From Rummeliibacillus suwonensis (GTDB lineage: Bacteria; Bacillota; Bacilli; Bacillales_A; Planococcaceae), in the NCBI RefSeq assembly GCF_007896435.1, contig NZ_VCBL01000004.1:62001-126000 (forward strand): 64,000 nucleotides of DNA, written 5' to 3'. The position numbers were made by a program, and so were the translations under genes. Of this stretch, positions 8,486-16,245 are shown in pieces. A model generated the notes under the pieces. The model was not told the DNA's origin. It made no database searches and was given only the letters and a program-made list of their open reading frames with translations. The first letter of the stretch is position 1. Every line of letters starts with the position of its first letter.

Positions 8486-9583
8486 TTATTCATCTTGTAA
8501 TACGAATTCTTTTAATAACTTTTTATAATAAGTATCTGTTGGATTTTCTTTTATAAGCTCTTTTAAAGCTTTTTCATATAATTCAATATTGATATATTCG
8601 TTGACATCTAAATCTTTTGTATTTTTGATATAGCCGATTTTCTGCATTTGATTCCACATTTTTATAACACTTTTTTTATTTGGATCTGCGGAATAGTTAG
8701 AATGTTTTTCGTTTACAATAGAATCGATCACTTTATCATCTACGCCTTTAAAATATTGACGAGCAGCTTTGATCGCTACTTCAGGTTCTTCTTTTTTCGC
8801 GCGTTCAGCTCTGATTAATGCTTTTAAAAAGCGCTTATAGCCTTCTCCATTATCTTTCTTCAATAGTTTTTCCCTTGTTACTACTCGACAGCAGACATGT
8901 CCCGGTTGTAAATCATTACTCCAAGTAACCGGTACTAAACCACTTTCTACGGCTTGGGCATAATAGCTATTAGCTGATACAGCGGCATCCACTTTTCCGC
9001 TGGAAAGAGCTTGGATCAAATCTCCACCGGTTTTAAATTCTACAATATTCAAATCTTTTTCCCAGTCGATTCCAGCTTCTGCTAAAGCACTACGAAAAAC
9101 AATATCAGACGTAAAAATACGGATTGTTCCGACTTTTTTACCTTTAAAATCTTCTAATGTTTTATATTGATCTTTATCTTCTTTTTTGACTAGTATTGGA
9201 TGTCCACCTTCTAAATGACCCCCAATAATCCTAAAATCCGAACCGTTTGCAATAAAGGTTAAAGGTCCAGCTGTTCCAAATGAAAGGCCTACATCGATTT
9301 TTCCGGCTTGTAATGCATTCAATCCATCCGTTGAATTTTTAAATCCAACACGTTCTACGTTTACGCCCTCTTCCTTGAAATACCCTTCTTGAGTAGCAAT
9401 ATCTAATAATGGCGCACCGCCTGTTTCACTGTAACCAACTTTAATGTTATACACTTTATCTTTTAAATCTTCAGGATTTTTCGAGCCATTTCCTGATTTT
9501 TCTTTAGTGCCACAAGCTGTTAGCAATAATAGGCTCATGATTATTAAGGCTTGAATACCTTTCTTCCATAGACTTGATCTCAT
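8486..9583 (-). CDS. ABC transporter substrate-binding lipoprotein, sulfonate/NMT1-like (paralogue 1)
   Basis: A 365-residue lipoprotein with signal MRSSLWKKGIQ, hydrophobic core and lipobox LLTAC (Cys about residue 24). The mature protein follows the SsuA/NMT1 pattern (YNIKVGYSETGGAPLLDIA, GTAGPLTFIANGSDF, IIGGHLEGGHPILV). It is closely similar along its whole length to the 366-residue protein at 14228-15328, including the double cysteine in HVCCRVVT. Unlike that paralogue it has no adjacent ATPase or permease, so it may share the components encoded at 12975-13766 and 15354-16220. It lies 88 bp after the oxidoreductase gene at 9672-10817, likely one transcript. Confidence 0.88.
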   Translation of the reverse strand: MRSSLWKKGIQALIIMSLLLLTACGTKEKSGNGSKNPEDLKDKVYNIKVGYSETGGAPLLDIATQEGYFKEEGVNVERVGFKNSTDGLNALQAGKIDVGLSFGTAGPLTFIANGSDFRIIGGHLEGGHPILVKKEDKDQYKTLEDFKGKKVGTIRIFTSDIVFRSALAEAGIDWEKDLNIVEFKTGGDLIQALSSGKVDAAVSANSYYAQAVESGLVPVTWSNDLQPGHVCCRVVTREKLLKKDNGEGYKRFLKALIRAERAKKEEPEVAIKAARQYFKGVDDKVIDSIVNEKHSNYSADPNKKSVIKMWNQMQKIGYIKNTKDLDVNEYINIELYEKALKELIKENPTDTYYKKLLKEFVLQDE

Positions 9584-9671
9584 TCGCTATTTTCCTCCGA
9601 TTTTCAGTTATATTTCGATGTAATTGTATCTAAATTTTTAGTAGCTATTTTCTTTCGTTCTTTACTATCCT

Positions 9672-10817
9672 TTAATCTAGAAGAATGTTTTTACCTAATT
9701 CTTGAATTGCGACATCTACTGGGACATGCAATGTCATTGTGCGCAGGTTTCTCCAATAACGATCAAAGCCATAGCGATTTGCAGTAGCACGACTACTTAA
9801 TACTTCAAAAATACGAGATGTGACATCTAGACCTACTTTTGTTGTTACAACTTTTGCTATGTTTGTTGCACGGTCCAATTTCTTTCTCTCTTCTGGAGTA
9901 ATCTCGTTCCCTTTATCCCATAATTGTTGGAACAGTTCATCTGAATGCTCTACCAATAATTTTGCTGCTTCGATTTCAGCATAAAATTCACCATAATGAT
10001 GTTGAATAATGGCATCTTCAATAGCTGAACTTTGTTGCGGTGAGCGAGGACGAGTCGTTGTTTTGGTGTATTCTTTCGCCGCTTCAAATGCTCCTTCAAC
10101 AATTCCTAAATATAGATGATTTAAAGCAAAACTTGCGATATTAAATCGTATTTTGGAAAACTCATTTTGATTAAATCCTCCTTTTAGTACATCCTTCTCC
10201 TCTACTCGAACTTGATTGAAGATAACTGTTCCACTATCAGTTTGTCTTTGACCAAAATTATCCCAGTCGTTTTTTATATCTATTCCAATTTGATTAGTAG
10301 GTATTACAGCAAGTAAAGGCTCCTCAAGTCCATCCAAAGTTGCAGAAACTAATAAATAATCAGAATCTACACTTCCAGAGCAAAAAATCTTTTTTCCATC
10401 AAAAATATAGTAATCACCATGCTTTGTCGCTTTTAACTTAATGTCTACTGGATTGAACGCATTACCCCAGAATAGATTTTTTTGAGCCGTTTCTCTGTAG
10501 TATCTGATTTTTTGTTCTTCATTCCCGCATAAATGTGGTGTTGTCAAATTGACAAAGTGATAGCCAAATACATGTGCTAGCGAACTATCTACACGAGCAA
10601 AAATTCGTACAACTTTTAGTACATCAAGCCAGCTGCCACCTAATCCACCGTATTCTGTTGGAATCAAAAGTTTTAATAATCCACTTTTGCGGATTAAATC
10701 TCTTTCTGCTTTTGCAGTTCCACCTGCATGATCTCTTTCAATAGCTGTTTCAGAAAATTTTTCTGCTAGTTCTGTAGCGATTTCTTCGAATGATTGTTCC
10801 TTTACTGTAGTACTCAT
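9672..10817 (-). CDS. Acyl-CoA dehydrogenase-fold flavin monooxygenase, SfnB/DszC-like (paralogue 1)
   Basis: A 381-residue protein with acyl-CoA dehydrogenase architecture but the wording of the sulfur-acquisition branch: RDLIRKSGLLKLLIPTEYGGLGGSW, FWGNAFNPVDIKL, DNFGQRQTDSGTV and the C-terminal RYWRNLRTMTLH. This branch includes DszC (dibenzothiophene monooxygenase) and SfnB. A role in oxidising an organosulfur compound with reduced flavin fits the context but is inference. The ATG at 10817 follows GAGGAGG with 8-nt spacing; a TTG two codons earlier is too close to that signal. It pairs with the binding protein downstream and is closely similar to the protein at 16246-17391. Confidence 0.87.
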   Translation of the reverse strand: MSTTVKEQSFEEIATELAEKFSETAIERDHAGGTAKAERDLIRKSGLLKLLIPTEYGGLGGSWLDVLKVVRIFARVDSSLAHVFGYHFVNLTTPHLCGNEEQKIRYYRETAQKNLFWGNAFNPVDIKLKATKHGDYYIFDGKKIFCSGSVDSDYLLVSATLDGLEEPLLAVIPTNQIGIDIKNDWDNFGQRQTDSGTVIFNQVRVEEKDVLKGGFNQNEFSKIRFNIASFALNHLYLGIVEGAFEAAKEYTKTTTRPRSPQQSSAIEDAIIQHHYGEFYAEIEAAKLLVEHSDELFQQLWDKGNEITPEERKKLDRATNIAKVVTTKVGLDVTSRIFEVLSSRATANRYGFDRYWRNLRTMTLHVPVDVAIQELGKNILLD

Positions 10818-10895
10818 TTCCAATTCCTCCTCAATCTATTTTCATTAAATTTATATATAATATGTAATAACTAACTAATTTTAAAAAATATTAAA

Positions 10896-11161
10896 TGAAT
10901 CAATTTCACAATGCAAAATTTAGATAGAAAACACGAACATTTTAAATCGACATGGACGTTAATATTCATAAATTTTTGTTCTGCTCCAGACGGCGCTTTC
11001 CACGGGCTTGGCTTCAATCTCCTCGTCACTACGTTCCTGCGGGGCTTTCAGCTCAAGCTTTTCCCGTAGGAGTCGCCGTCTTCCGCTCCACAACTATCAA
11101 AATTAGTTATTATTAAATGTTCGGATTTTTTAAGAAGAAAATGATTTATGAAATTGATTCA
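10896..11161 (-). mobile_element. Family-1 MITE-like repeat, plain copy (inverted)
   Basis: A 266-bp element with TGAATCAATT at the left and AATTGATTCA at the right, carrying the GC-rich core (about 10978-11092) in reverse orientation to the copy at 3099-3364. The two copies have identical length and nearly identical cores, indicating recent common origin. Confidence 0.85.
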
Positions 11162-11284
11162 AATAAATAATTATTATTTTTAACTCGATCGTTATGTGTT
11201 GATAGTTAAATGTTTTACATATTACTAAATCAGTTCAAATCCTATTATTGAGCTTACTCAATAAATTGTTTAGCAAGGATCTTA

Positions 11285-11540
11285 CTATTTATATACAACG
11301 ATTATCCAATTTTTTCCACGCGATATAGTGTATTTGCTGATTTCCGCCACCGCTTTGCACGACTCATGCAGGACATCGAATTTACTTCCTGAATCAACAC
11401 CGCACGAAGAAAATGCGCACACGTTTTCGAGGAGTCGAGCAAGCCACAGCAAAGATCTATATAGATGGAGCTAAAGATAGAGGATTTTTTAGAATTACAC
11501 CAAATATTTATCCTAATTTCCTCAATCAACACGCCTGACT
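11285..11540 (-). mobile_element. Family-2 repeat, decayed copy with module B
   Basis: The right end AATCAACACGCCTG and the left ACGATTATCCAATT match the termini of family 2, but the GC-rich core is partly lost. Module B is present at about 11372-11431. No matching target duplication could be found, in line with an old copy. Confidence 0.6.
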
Positions 11541-11550
11541 TATCAATTTA

Positions 11551-12876
11551 TTATCGGTATATCTTTTCTGAATATCGATTTATCGGTACCTTTAAGCCAA
11601 AATTACCTCGCAATGTGTCATGATCGTATTCTTTTCTAAATAAACCACGCTCTTGTAATATTGGAACCACTCTCTCAACAAATTCAGGTAACCCATTGGG
11701 CGTTGCTGCCTGAATAATAAATCCATCAACCACTCCCTCTTCAAACCATTGTTGAATAAGATCTGCTACTTTCTCTGGAGTTCCTACAAACTCCCCTTTT
11801 GGTGTTGCAAATCTTAATGCTACTTCACGCAATGTTAAATGGTTTTCTTTTGCAATTCTTTTAATATCCCCTGAGATTCCTCGGTGACTATTATTTCCTA
11901 ATTCACCTAAATCGGGGAATGGTTCATCAAGTGGATACTGAGAAAAGTCGTGATCATCAAATGGCCTCCCCAATGCGTGTAGAGCTTTTTCAATTGTTAT
12001 GAGACTGGCTAGTTCTTGTTGTTTCCGATCTGCGTCTTCCTGTGTATCTCCAATTATCGGTAAAATTCCAGGTAAAACAGAAATTTCGTCTGGATTTCTT
12101 CCAAAATTGCGAGCTCTATGCTTTATATCAAGAGCATATTCTTTCAATTCTTCTTTACTTCCACCACCAGCAAATATTGCATCGGCGTTTTGTGCACTAA
12201 AGTTTCTTCCTGATTCAGATTTTCCTGCTTGAAAAATAGCGGGTTGACCTTGCTTAGAACGCGCGATGTTTAAAGGTCCTTTAACTGAGAAGTAATCTCC
12301 CTTATGATTTAAGGCATGTAACTTCTCTTTATCAAAAAAGATGCCCGATTCTTTATCATAGACAAATGCATCATCTTCCCATGAATCCCACAGACCTTTT
12401 ACAACATCAAGAAATTCAGCTGCTATTTTATAGCGTTCCGAATGCTCAGGGAGATTTTTATTATTATAATTGTCTCTAGATCCAGAAAGCCAAGAAGTTA
12501 CCACATTCCATCCAGCTCTACCTCCACTAATATGATCTAGTGAAGCCAACTGTCTTGCAACTGTATAAGGCTCGCTATAACTAGTAGAGATTGTCGCAAC
12601 TAGCCCAACATGATCAGTTACACCAGCGAGTGCAGACAAAATCGTAACGGGTTCAAACCGATTCAAATAATGGGGACTTGAATTTTCATTTATTGATACA
12701 CTGTCCGCAATAAAGACAAAATCAAATTTTCCTTCCTCTGCTTTTAAGGCTTGTTGTTTATAAAACTTGAAATTTGTACTAGCATTTGGTAGTGAATCTG
12801 GATGTCTCCAATCACCCCATCCTCCACCTACGCCGTGAATCATTGCACCTAACTTTAATGTTTTTTTATTTGTCAT
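11551..12876 (-). CDS. LLM-class flavin-dependent monooxygenase, nitrilotriacetate monooxygenase group (DszA/SnaA-like)
   Basis: A 441-residue protein of the NtaA/SnaA/DszA branch of luciferase-like monooxygenases: [19 protein letters not shown] at the start, [41 protein letters not shown], then QAGKSESGR and [17 protein letters not shown]. Members oxidise sulfones (DszA), nitrilotriacetate or pristinamycin with FMNH2 and O2. Next to a DszC/SfnB-like enzyme and an organosulfur-type importer, a sulfone or thioether substrate is likely, but no specific one can be named. It lies 98 bp downstream of the permease gene at 12975-13766. Confidence 0.88.
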   Translation of the reverse strand: MTNKKTLKLGAMIHGVGGGWGDWRHPDSLPNASTNFKFYKQQALKAEEGKFDFVFIADSVSINENSSPHYLNRFEPVTILSALAGVTDHVGLVATISTSYSEPYTVARQLASLDHISGGRAGWNVVTSWLSGSRDNYNNKNLPEHSERYKIAAEFLDVVKGLWDSWEDDAFVYDKESGIFFDKEKLHALNHKGDYFSVKGPLNIARSKQGQPAIFQAGKSESGRNFSAQNADAIFAGGGSKEELKEYALDIKHRARNFGRNPDEISVLPGILPIIGDTQEDADRKQQELASLITIEKALHALGRPFDDHDFSQYPLDEPFPDLGELGNNSHRGISGDIKRIAKENHLTLREVALRFATPKGEFVGTPEKVADLIQQWFEEGVVDGFIIQAATPNGLPEFVERVVPILQERGLFRKEYDHDTLRGNFGLKVPINRYSEKIYR

Positions 12877-12974
12877 AGTAACAACTCTCCCTTATTGATA
12901 AAATATGAAGTATAATTTAACACTTCTAAAACTCTGTATTTTCTTTTTCCAGTCCTTAAGAAATCCATCTATAT

Positions 12975-13766
12975 TTATTTAGCAGTTTTTCTATCTGAAT
13001 CTGCTTTTAAATTAGTCCAAAATAGTATCCTTTTTTTTAACCTTTCAAATAGTACTAATGCAGTCAAAATGATCACACAGTTAAATATCATTCCTGCAAT
13101 GACATAGTTATATTGGGCGAAGTCAGTGTAATATTGAATAAAATATCCCATACCTGATTCAGCCCCAAACATTTCTGCCATAGTTAAAATTAAAAATGAC
13201 ATAATAAGTGCAGTACCTGCTCCACTTAGAATATGGGGCGATGCAGCCGGCAAGACTACCTTTAATAAAAAATCTTTTCCTTTTAGACCTAACATTTTCG
13301 AGTTGTCTAAATAATGCTTTTCTATAATTAATACACCCTGTAGAGCTCCTAAAAAAATGGGCCAGAACGTTCCAATGAAAATCAAAAAAATGGAGGCACT
13401 TTGAAAACTAGGTAATACTGCAATAGCATAAGGAACAAATAATGTTGGAGGAAGTGGACTTAATAAATGAACATATGGCATTAAAATAGTTCTTACTTTT
13501 CTATTTAATCCCAAATAAACTCCTCCACTTATTCCAAAAATAATTGATCCTAAATAGGCGGGGAATAACAATTTGAACGAGCTCACTAACCCCTGCAATA
13601 ACTGTTTCCCTCCATCCCCTATAAAAACACTGAATATTTTTTCAGACGGTGGAAAAATAATTGGATTTAAACTACCCATTCTAGTTAATGACTCCCATAC
13701 GGTAATAATTAATACTGCAATTAAAATCGTGATAGAATATTCTTTGGGGAATTTTCTCAAATACAT
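12975..13766 (-). CDS. ABC transporter permease, sulfonate/nitrate type
   Basis: A 263-residue membrane protein with about six transmembrane helices and a BPD_transp_1 EAA region (NSKMLGLKGKDFLLKVVLPAASPHIL). It starts at an ATG at 13766 with AGAGGAG upstream; a start six codons earlier includes the ribosome binding site and is rejected. It belongs with the ATPase at 15354-16220 and the binding protein at 14228-15328, although a family-2 mobile element now separates it from the latter. It is only distantly similar to the SsuC-like permease at 5269-6060. Confidence 0.88.
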   Translation of the reverse strand: MYLRKFPKEYSITILIAVLIITVWESLTRMGSLNPIIFPPSEKIFSVFIGDGGKQLLQGLVSSFKLLFPAYLGSIIFGISGGVYLGLNRKVRTILMPYVHLLSPLPPTLFVPYAIAVLPSFQSASIFLIFIGTFWPIFLGALQGVLIIEKHYLDNSKMLGLKGKDFLLKVVLPAASPHILSGAGTALIMSFLILTMAEMFGAESGMGYFIQYYTDFAQYNYVIAGMIFNCVIILTALVLFERLKKRILFWTNLKADSDRKTAK

Positions 13767-13920
13767 TTTCTCCTCTCTATACAAGTACTTCTTAAAATAA
13801 ACCTCAACTTCACATGTGTTGATTTTACAAAAATTAGGAATACCTATTTGGCGTAATTTTTGAAAAACCCTGTTTTTTTAGGACCATTTATATAGATTGA
13901 AGCGGAGGCTTGCTCGACTC

Positions 13921-13981
13921 CTCGAAAATGCATGCGCATTTCCTTCGTGCGGTGTGAATTCAGGAAATCAATTCAATGTCC
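13921..13981 (+). repeat. Module B insert in a family-2 element
   Basis: Compared with the module-free element at 30677-30925, an extra stretch is inserted after GACTCC and before CGCGGG. It holds AAATGC/GCATTT and GAATT/AATTC hairpins. Other copies are at about 11372-11431, 32268-32328 and 59558-59620. Confidence 0.75.
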
Positions 13982-14020
13982 CGCGGGAAAAGCGAATAGA
14001 TGAGACCCTGCAGCGTAGCG

Positions 14021-14091
14021 ATTGAAGGAACGGAATCTAAGAACGCCACATCCTGTGGCAACGATTCCGTGACCAACATCCTGTTGCCCCC
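14021..14091 (+). repeat. Module A insert in a family-2 element
   Basis: The insert has an outer stem ACGGAATC (14030-14037) with GATTCCGT (14063-14070), an inner hairpin GCCAC-ATCCT-GTGGC (14045-14059), then a second hairpin beginning CCAACATCC. The element at 30677-30925 lacks it at the same place. Other copies lie at about 8260-8322, 32160-32232, 37340-37402, 54280-54343, 59447-59514 and 63230-63293. Confidence 0.85.
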
Positions 14092-14227
14092 AGCATTCGC
14101 CCGCAGGAAAGCGAGCAAGCCGAGCGGAAATCAACAAATCCCCCTATTTTTATGGATTAAATTGGATAATCAACACGCCTGCCTCAACTTAATAAAATTG
14201 AATGCTACCAAGTTGGGTATAATATAC

Positions 14228-15328
14228 TTAAGAATTTTGTTTATTGAATCTTGTTAAAAGGTCTTCGTAATAAGTTTTATCATCCGGATACTCTTTAATT
14301 AACTCATTTAGTGCTTTTTTATAGAGGCTAGTTCGAATATGATCTTTAATATTGATTTTTTCTGCATTCTTAATGTAACCAATATCTTTCATTTGTTCCC
14401 ACATTTTTACTACTTCATGACTGTTCGGATCTGGTGAATAATGTGAATGTTCTTCGTTGACAATAGAATCTACTGTTTTGTCATCAAATTTATAATATTT
14501 TTTAGCAGCCGCGACTGCTATTTGTGGTTGTTCATTTTTTACACGCTCTGCTCTGATTAATGCTTTCAAAAATCGTTTATAGGCCTCTCCACCATCAACT
14601 TTTAAATATTCAGACTGTGTTACTATACGGCAGCATACATGTGTAGGATTTAAATCATTACTCCATGCAATGGGTACCAGACCAGATTCTTGCGCCATTT
14701 TAAATGTTGAACCGGCAGAAACAGCCACATCTACTTTTCCACTTGATAGAGCTTGTAGTAAATCTCCACCTGTTTTAAATTCGATAATTTTCAAATCTTT
14801 TTTCCAATCTATTCCTGCTTCAGATAGTGCTGAACGAAACACGATATCTGAAGTAAACATGCGAATCGTCCCTACTTTTTTTCCTTTGTAATCTTCTAAA
14901 GTCTTATATTTATCCTTATTTTCTTCTTTAACTAAAATTGGATGTCCACCTTCTAAATGGCCTCCGATAATTGAAAAATCAGAGCCCTTAGAAATAAATG
15001 TTAAGGGAGCTGCAGTACCAAAAGTCATCCCCAAATCTACTTTTTTAGCTTCCAATGCATTCAGACCATCAGCAGATGAAGCAAAACCTACTCCTTTTAC
15101 ACGTAAATTTTCATCCGCAAAAAATCCCTCATGTTCTGCAATATTAAACAAAGTTGCACCAGAACCTTGTCCATATCCTACTGTTAATTCATAAGCTTTG
15201 TCTTTTGTTCCCCCGTTTAAAGTTGAACTTGTTTTGTCTTCTTTACCCGCTCCACATCCAGCTAATAAGCCAATGATCAATAATCCAAATAATAATTTGC
15301 TTGTTTTACTTTTAATAGTATTTTCCAT
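14228..15328 (-). CDS. ABC transporter substrate-binding lipoprotein, sulfonate/NMT1-like (paralogue 2)
   Basis: A 366-residue lipoprotein: basic MENTIKSKTSK, hydrophobic core, lipobox LLAGC at about residue 22. The mature protein follows the SsuA/NMT1 family (YELTVGYGQGSGATLFNIA, GTAAPLTFISKGSDF, GGHLEGGHPILVKEE). It is strikingly similar to the protein at 8486-9583, sharing TFTSDIVFRSAL-like segments and the HVCCR motif. The ATG at 15328 follows CGGAGGA; an upstream in-frame start at 15370 would overlap the ATPase gene. It follows the ATPase gene by 25 bp. Substrate is unknown but probably an organosulfur compound. Confidence 0.89.
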   Translation of the reverse strand: MENTIKSKTSKLLFGLLIIGLLAGCGAGKEDKTSSTLNGGTKDKAYELTVGYGQGSGATLFNIAEHEGFFADENLRVKGVGFASSADGLNALEAKKVDLGMTFGTAAPLTFISKGSDFSIIGGHLEGGHPILVKEENKDKYKTLEDYKGKKVGTIRMFTSDIVFRSALSEAGIDWKKDLKIIEFKTGGDLLQALSSGKVDVAVSAGSTFKMAQESGLVPIAWSNDLNPTHVCCRIVTQSEYLKVDGGEAYKRFLKALIRAERVKNEQPQIAVAAAKKYYKFDDKTVDSIVNEEHSHYSPDPNSHEVVKMWEQMKDIGYIKNAEKINIKDHIRTSLYKKALNELIKEYPDDKTYYEDLLTRFNKQNS

Positions 15329-15353
15329 ATTTTTCCTCCGTAAAATAAAATGG

Positions 15354-16220
15354 TTATATCCCATCGCCAAAAGAATCCATAGTTTCTTTCTTCTCCATAT
15401 TCTTTAGCAACCCCTGATTCATAATATTAAAAACATTTTCTCTGAAATTCGAAAATTCATTTTTTTCAAATAATTTTTTCCGATTTCGCGGCTTTTGGAA
15501 AGGAACATCAATACTTGTAGTAATAGCACCTTCAGTTCCTAGCGTGAATATTACAATGCGATCTGCAAGATAAATAGCTTCATCTACATCATGCGTCACA
15601 AATACAATTGTTCTATTTTGATCACGACTTATTTGTAATAATAGGTCTTGTAAATTACTGCGAGTTACTGGATCTAAGGCTCCAAAAGGTTCATCCATTA
15701 ACAATAGTTCTGAACCAAACGCTAATGCTCTTGCTATGGCTGCTCGTTGCTTCATACCACCTGACATTTGTCCAGGATATTTTCCAATGGCATGTCCTAA
15801 TTGAACTAACTGTAAATATTCATCTGCGATTTGACGAATTTCCTTTTTCTTCTTTTTCTCTTTTAATTTTTGCTTGATTGCAAGCGCAATATTATCTTCT
15901 GCTGATAACCAAGGAAATAATGAATAATCTTGAAAAACCACTCCACAGTCTGGAATACTTACTGTTGAAGAAACTCCATCGATAAGTATTTCGCCTTTAG
16001 TAGGAGTTTCTAATCCCGCCAATAATCTGAGAAAAGTACTTTTTCCACAACCACTTGGCCCCATTAAAACTAAAAACTCTCCTGCTTTCACATCAAGATT
16101 AATTTCCTTTAAGATTTCTGCCTTCTCATAACCAAATGAGATTGATTTCGCTTCAATTTTCTTTTTTGCATTTTCAGATTGATTTATTAATGGCCGTTCT
16201 CCTCTTACTAATTGAACCAT
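15354..16220 (-). CDS. ABC transporter ATP-binding protein, sulfonate/nitrate type
   Basis: A 288-residue ABC ATPase with Walker A GPSGCGKST (about residues 54-62), Q-loop VVFQDYSLFPWLS, signature MSGGMKQR and Walker B LLLMDEP. The wording is that of the SsuB/TauB/NrtD group. Its start ATG at 16220 follows AAGGAGG. It stands 25 bp downstream of the DszC-like gene and 25 bp upstream of the binding-protein gene, so the oxidoreductase and its importer are co-expressed. The C-terminal 40 residues past the ATPase domain are charged and not recognised. Confidence 0.9.
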   Translation of the reverse strand: MVQLVRGERPLINQSENAKKKIEAKSISFGYEKAEILKEINLDVKAGEFLVLMGPSGCGKSTFLRLLAGLETPTKGEILIDGVSSTVSIPDCGVVFQDYSLFPWLSAEDNIALAIKQKLKEKKKKKEIRQIADEYLQLVQLGHAIGKYPGQMSGGMKQRAAIARALAFGSELLLMDEPFGALDPVTRSNLQDLLLQISRDQNRTIVFVTHDVDEAIYLADRIVIFTLGTEGAITTSIDVPFQKPRNRKKLFEKNEFSNFRENVFNIMNQGLLKNMEKKETMDSFGDGI

Positions 16221-16245
16221 CTATTTTCCTCCTTATCATCAATAT

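Larger units (their letters stand above)
13802..14190 (+). mobile_element. Family-2 MITE-like element with 9-bp target duplication and modules A and B
   Basis: The element spans 13811-14181 (371 bp). Its ends are CACATGTGTTGATT and AATCAACACGCCTG, an imperfect terminal inverted repeat. It is flanked by CCTCAACTT at 13802-13810 and again at 14182-14190, a perfect 9-bp duplication. The core contains module B (about 13921-13981) and module A (about 14021-14091). It sits inside the transporter operon between the binding-protein and permease genes. Confidence 0.92.

Noticed and set aside
10896-11540. Remnant of a coding insertion sequence
   Set aside because: No frame resembling a transposase remains in this or any other repeat cluster; the elements are non-coding.
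13999-14257. Open reading frame inside the family-2 element
   Set aside because: It follows the hairpin repeat sequence and extends into the neighbouring gene end; no start signal. Similar frames at 11302-11532, 30676-30897, 32094-32318 and 59284-59469 are repeat artefacts too.
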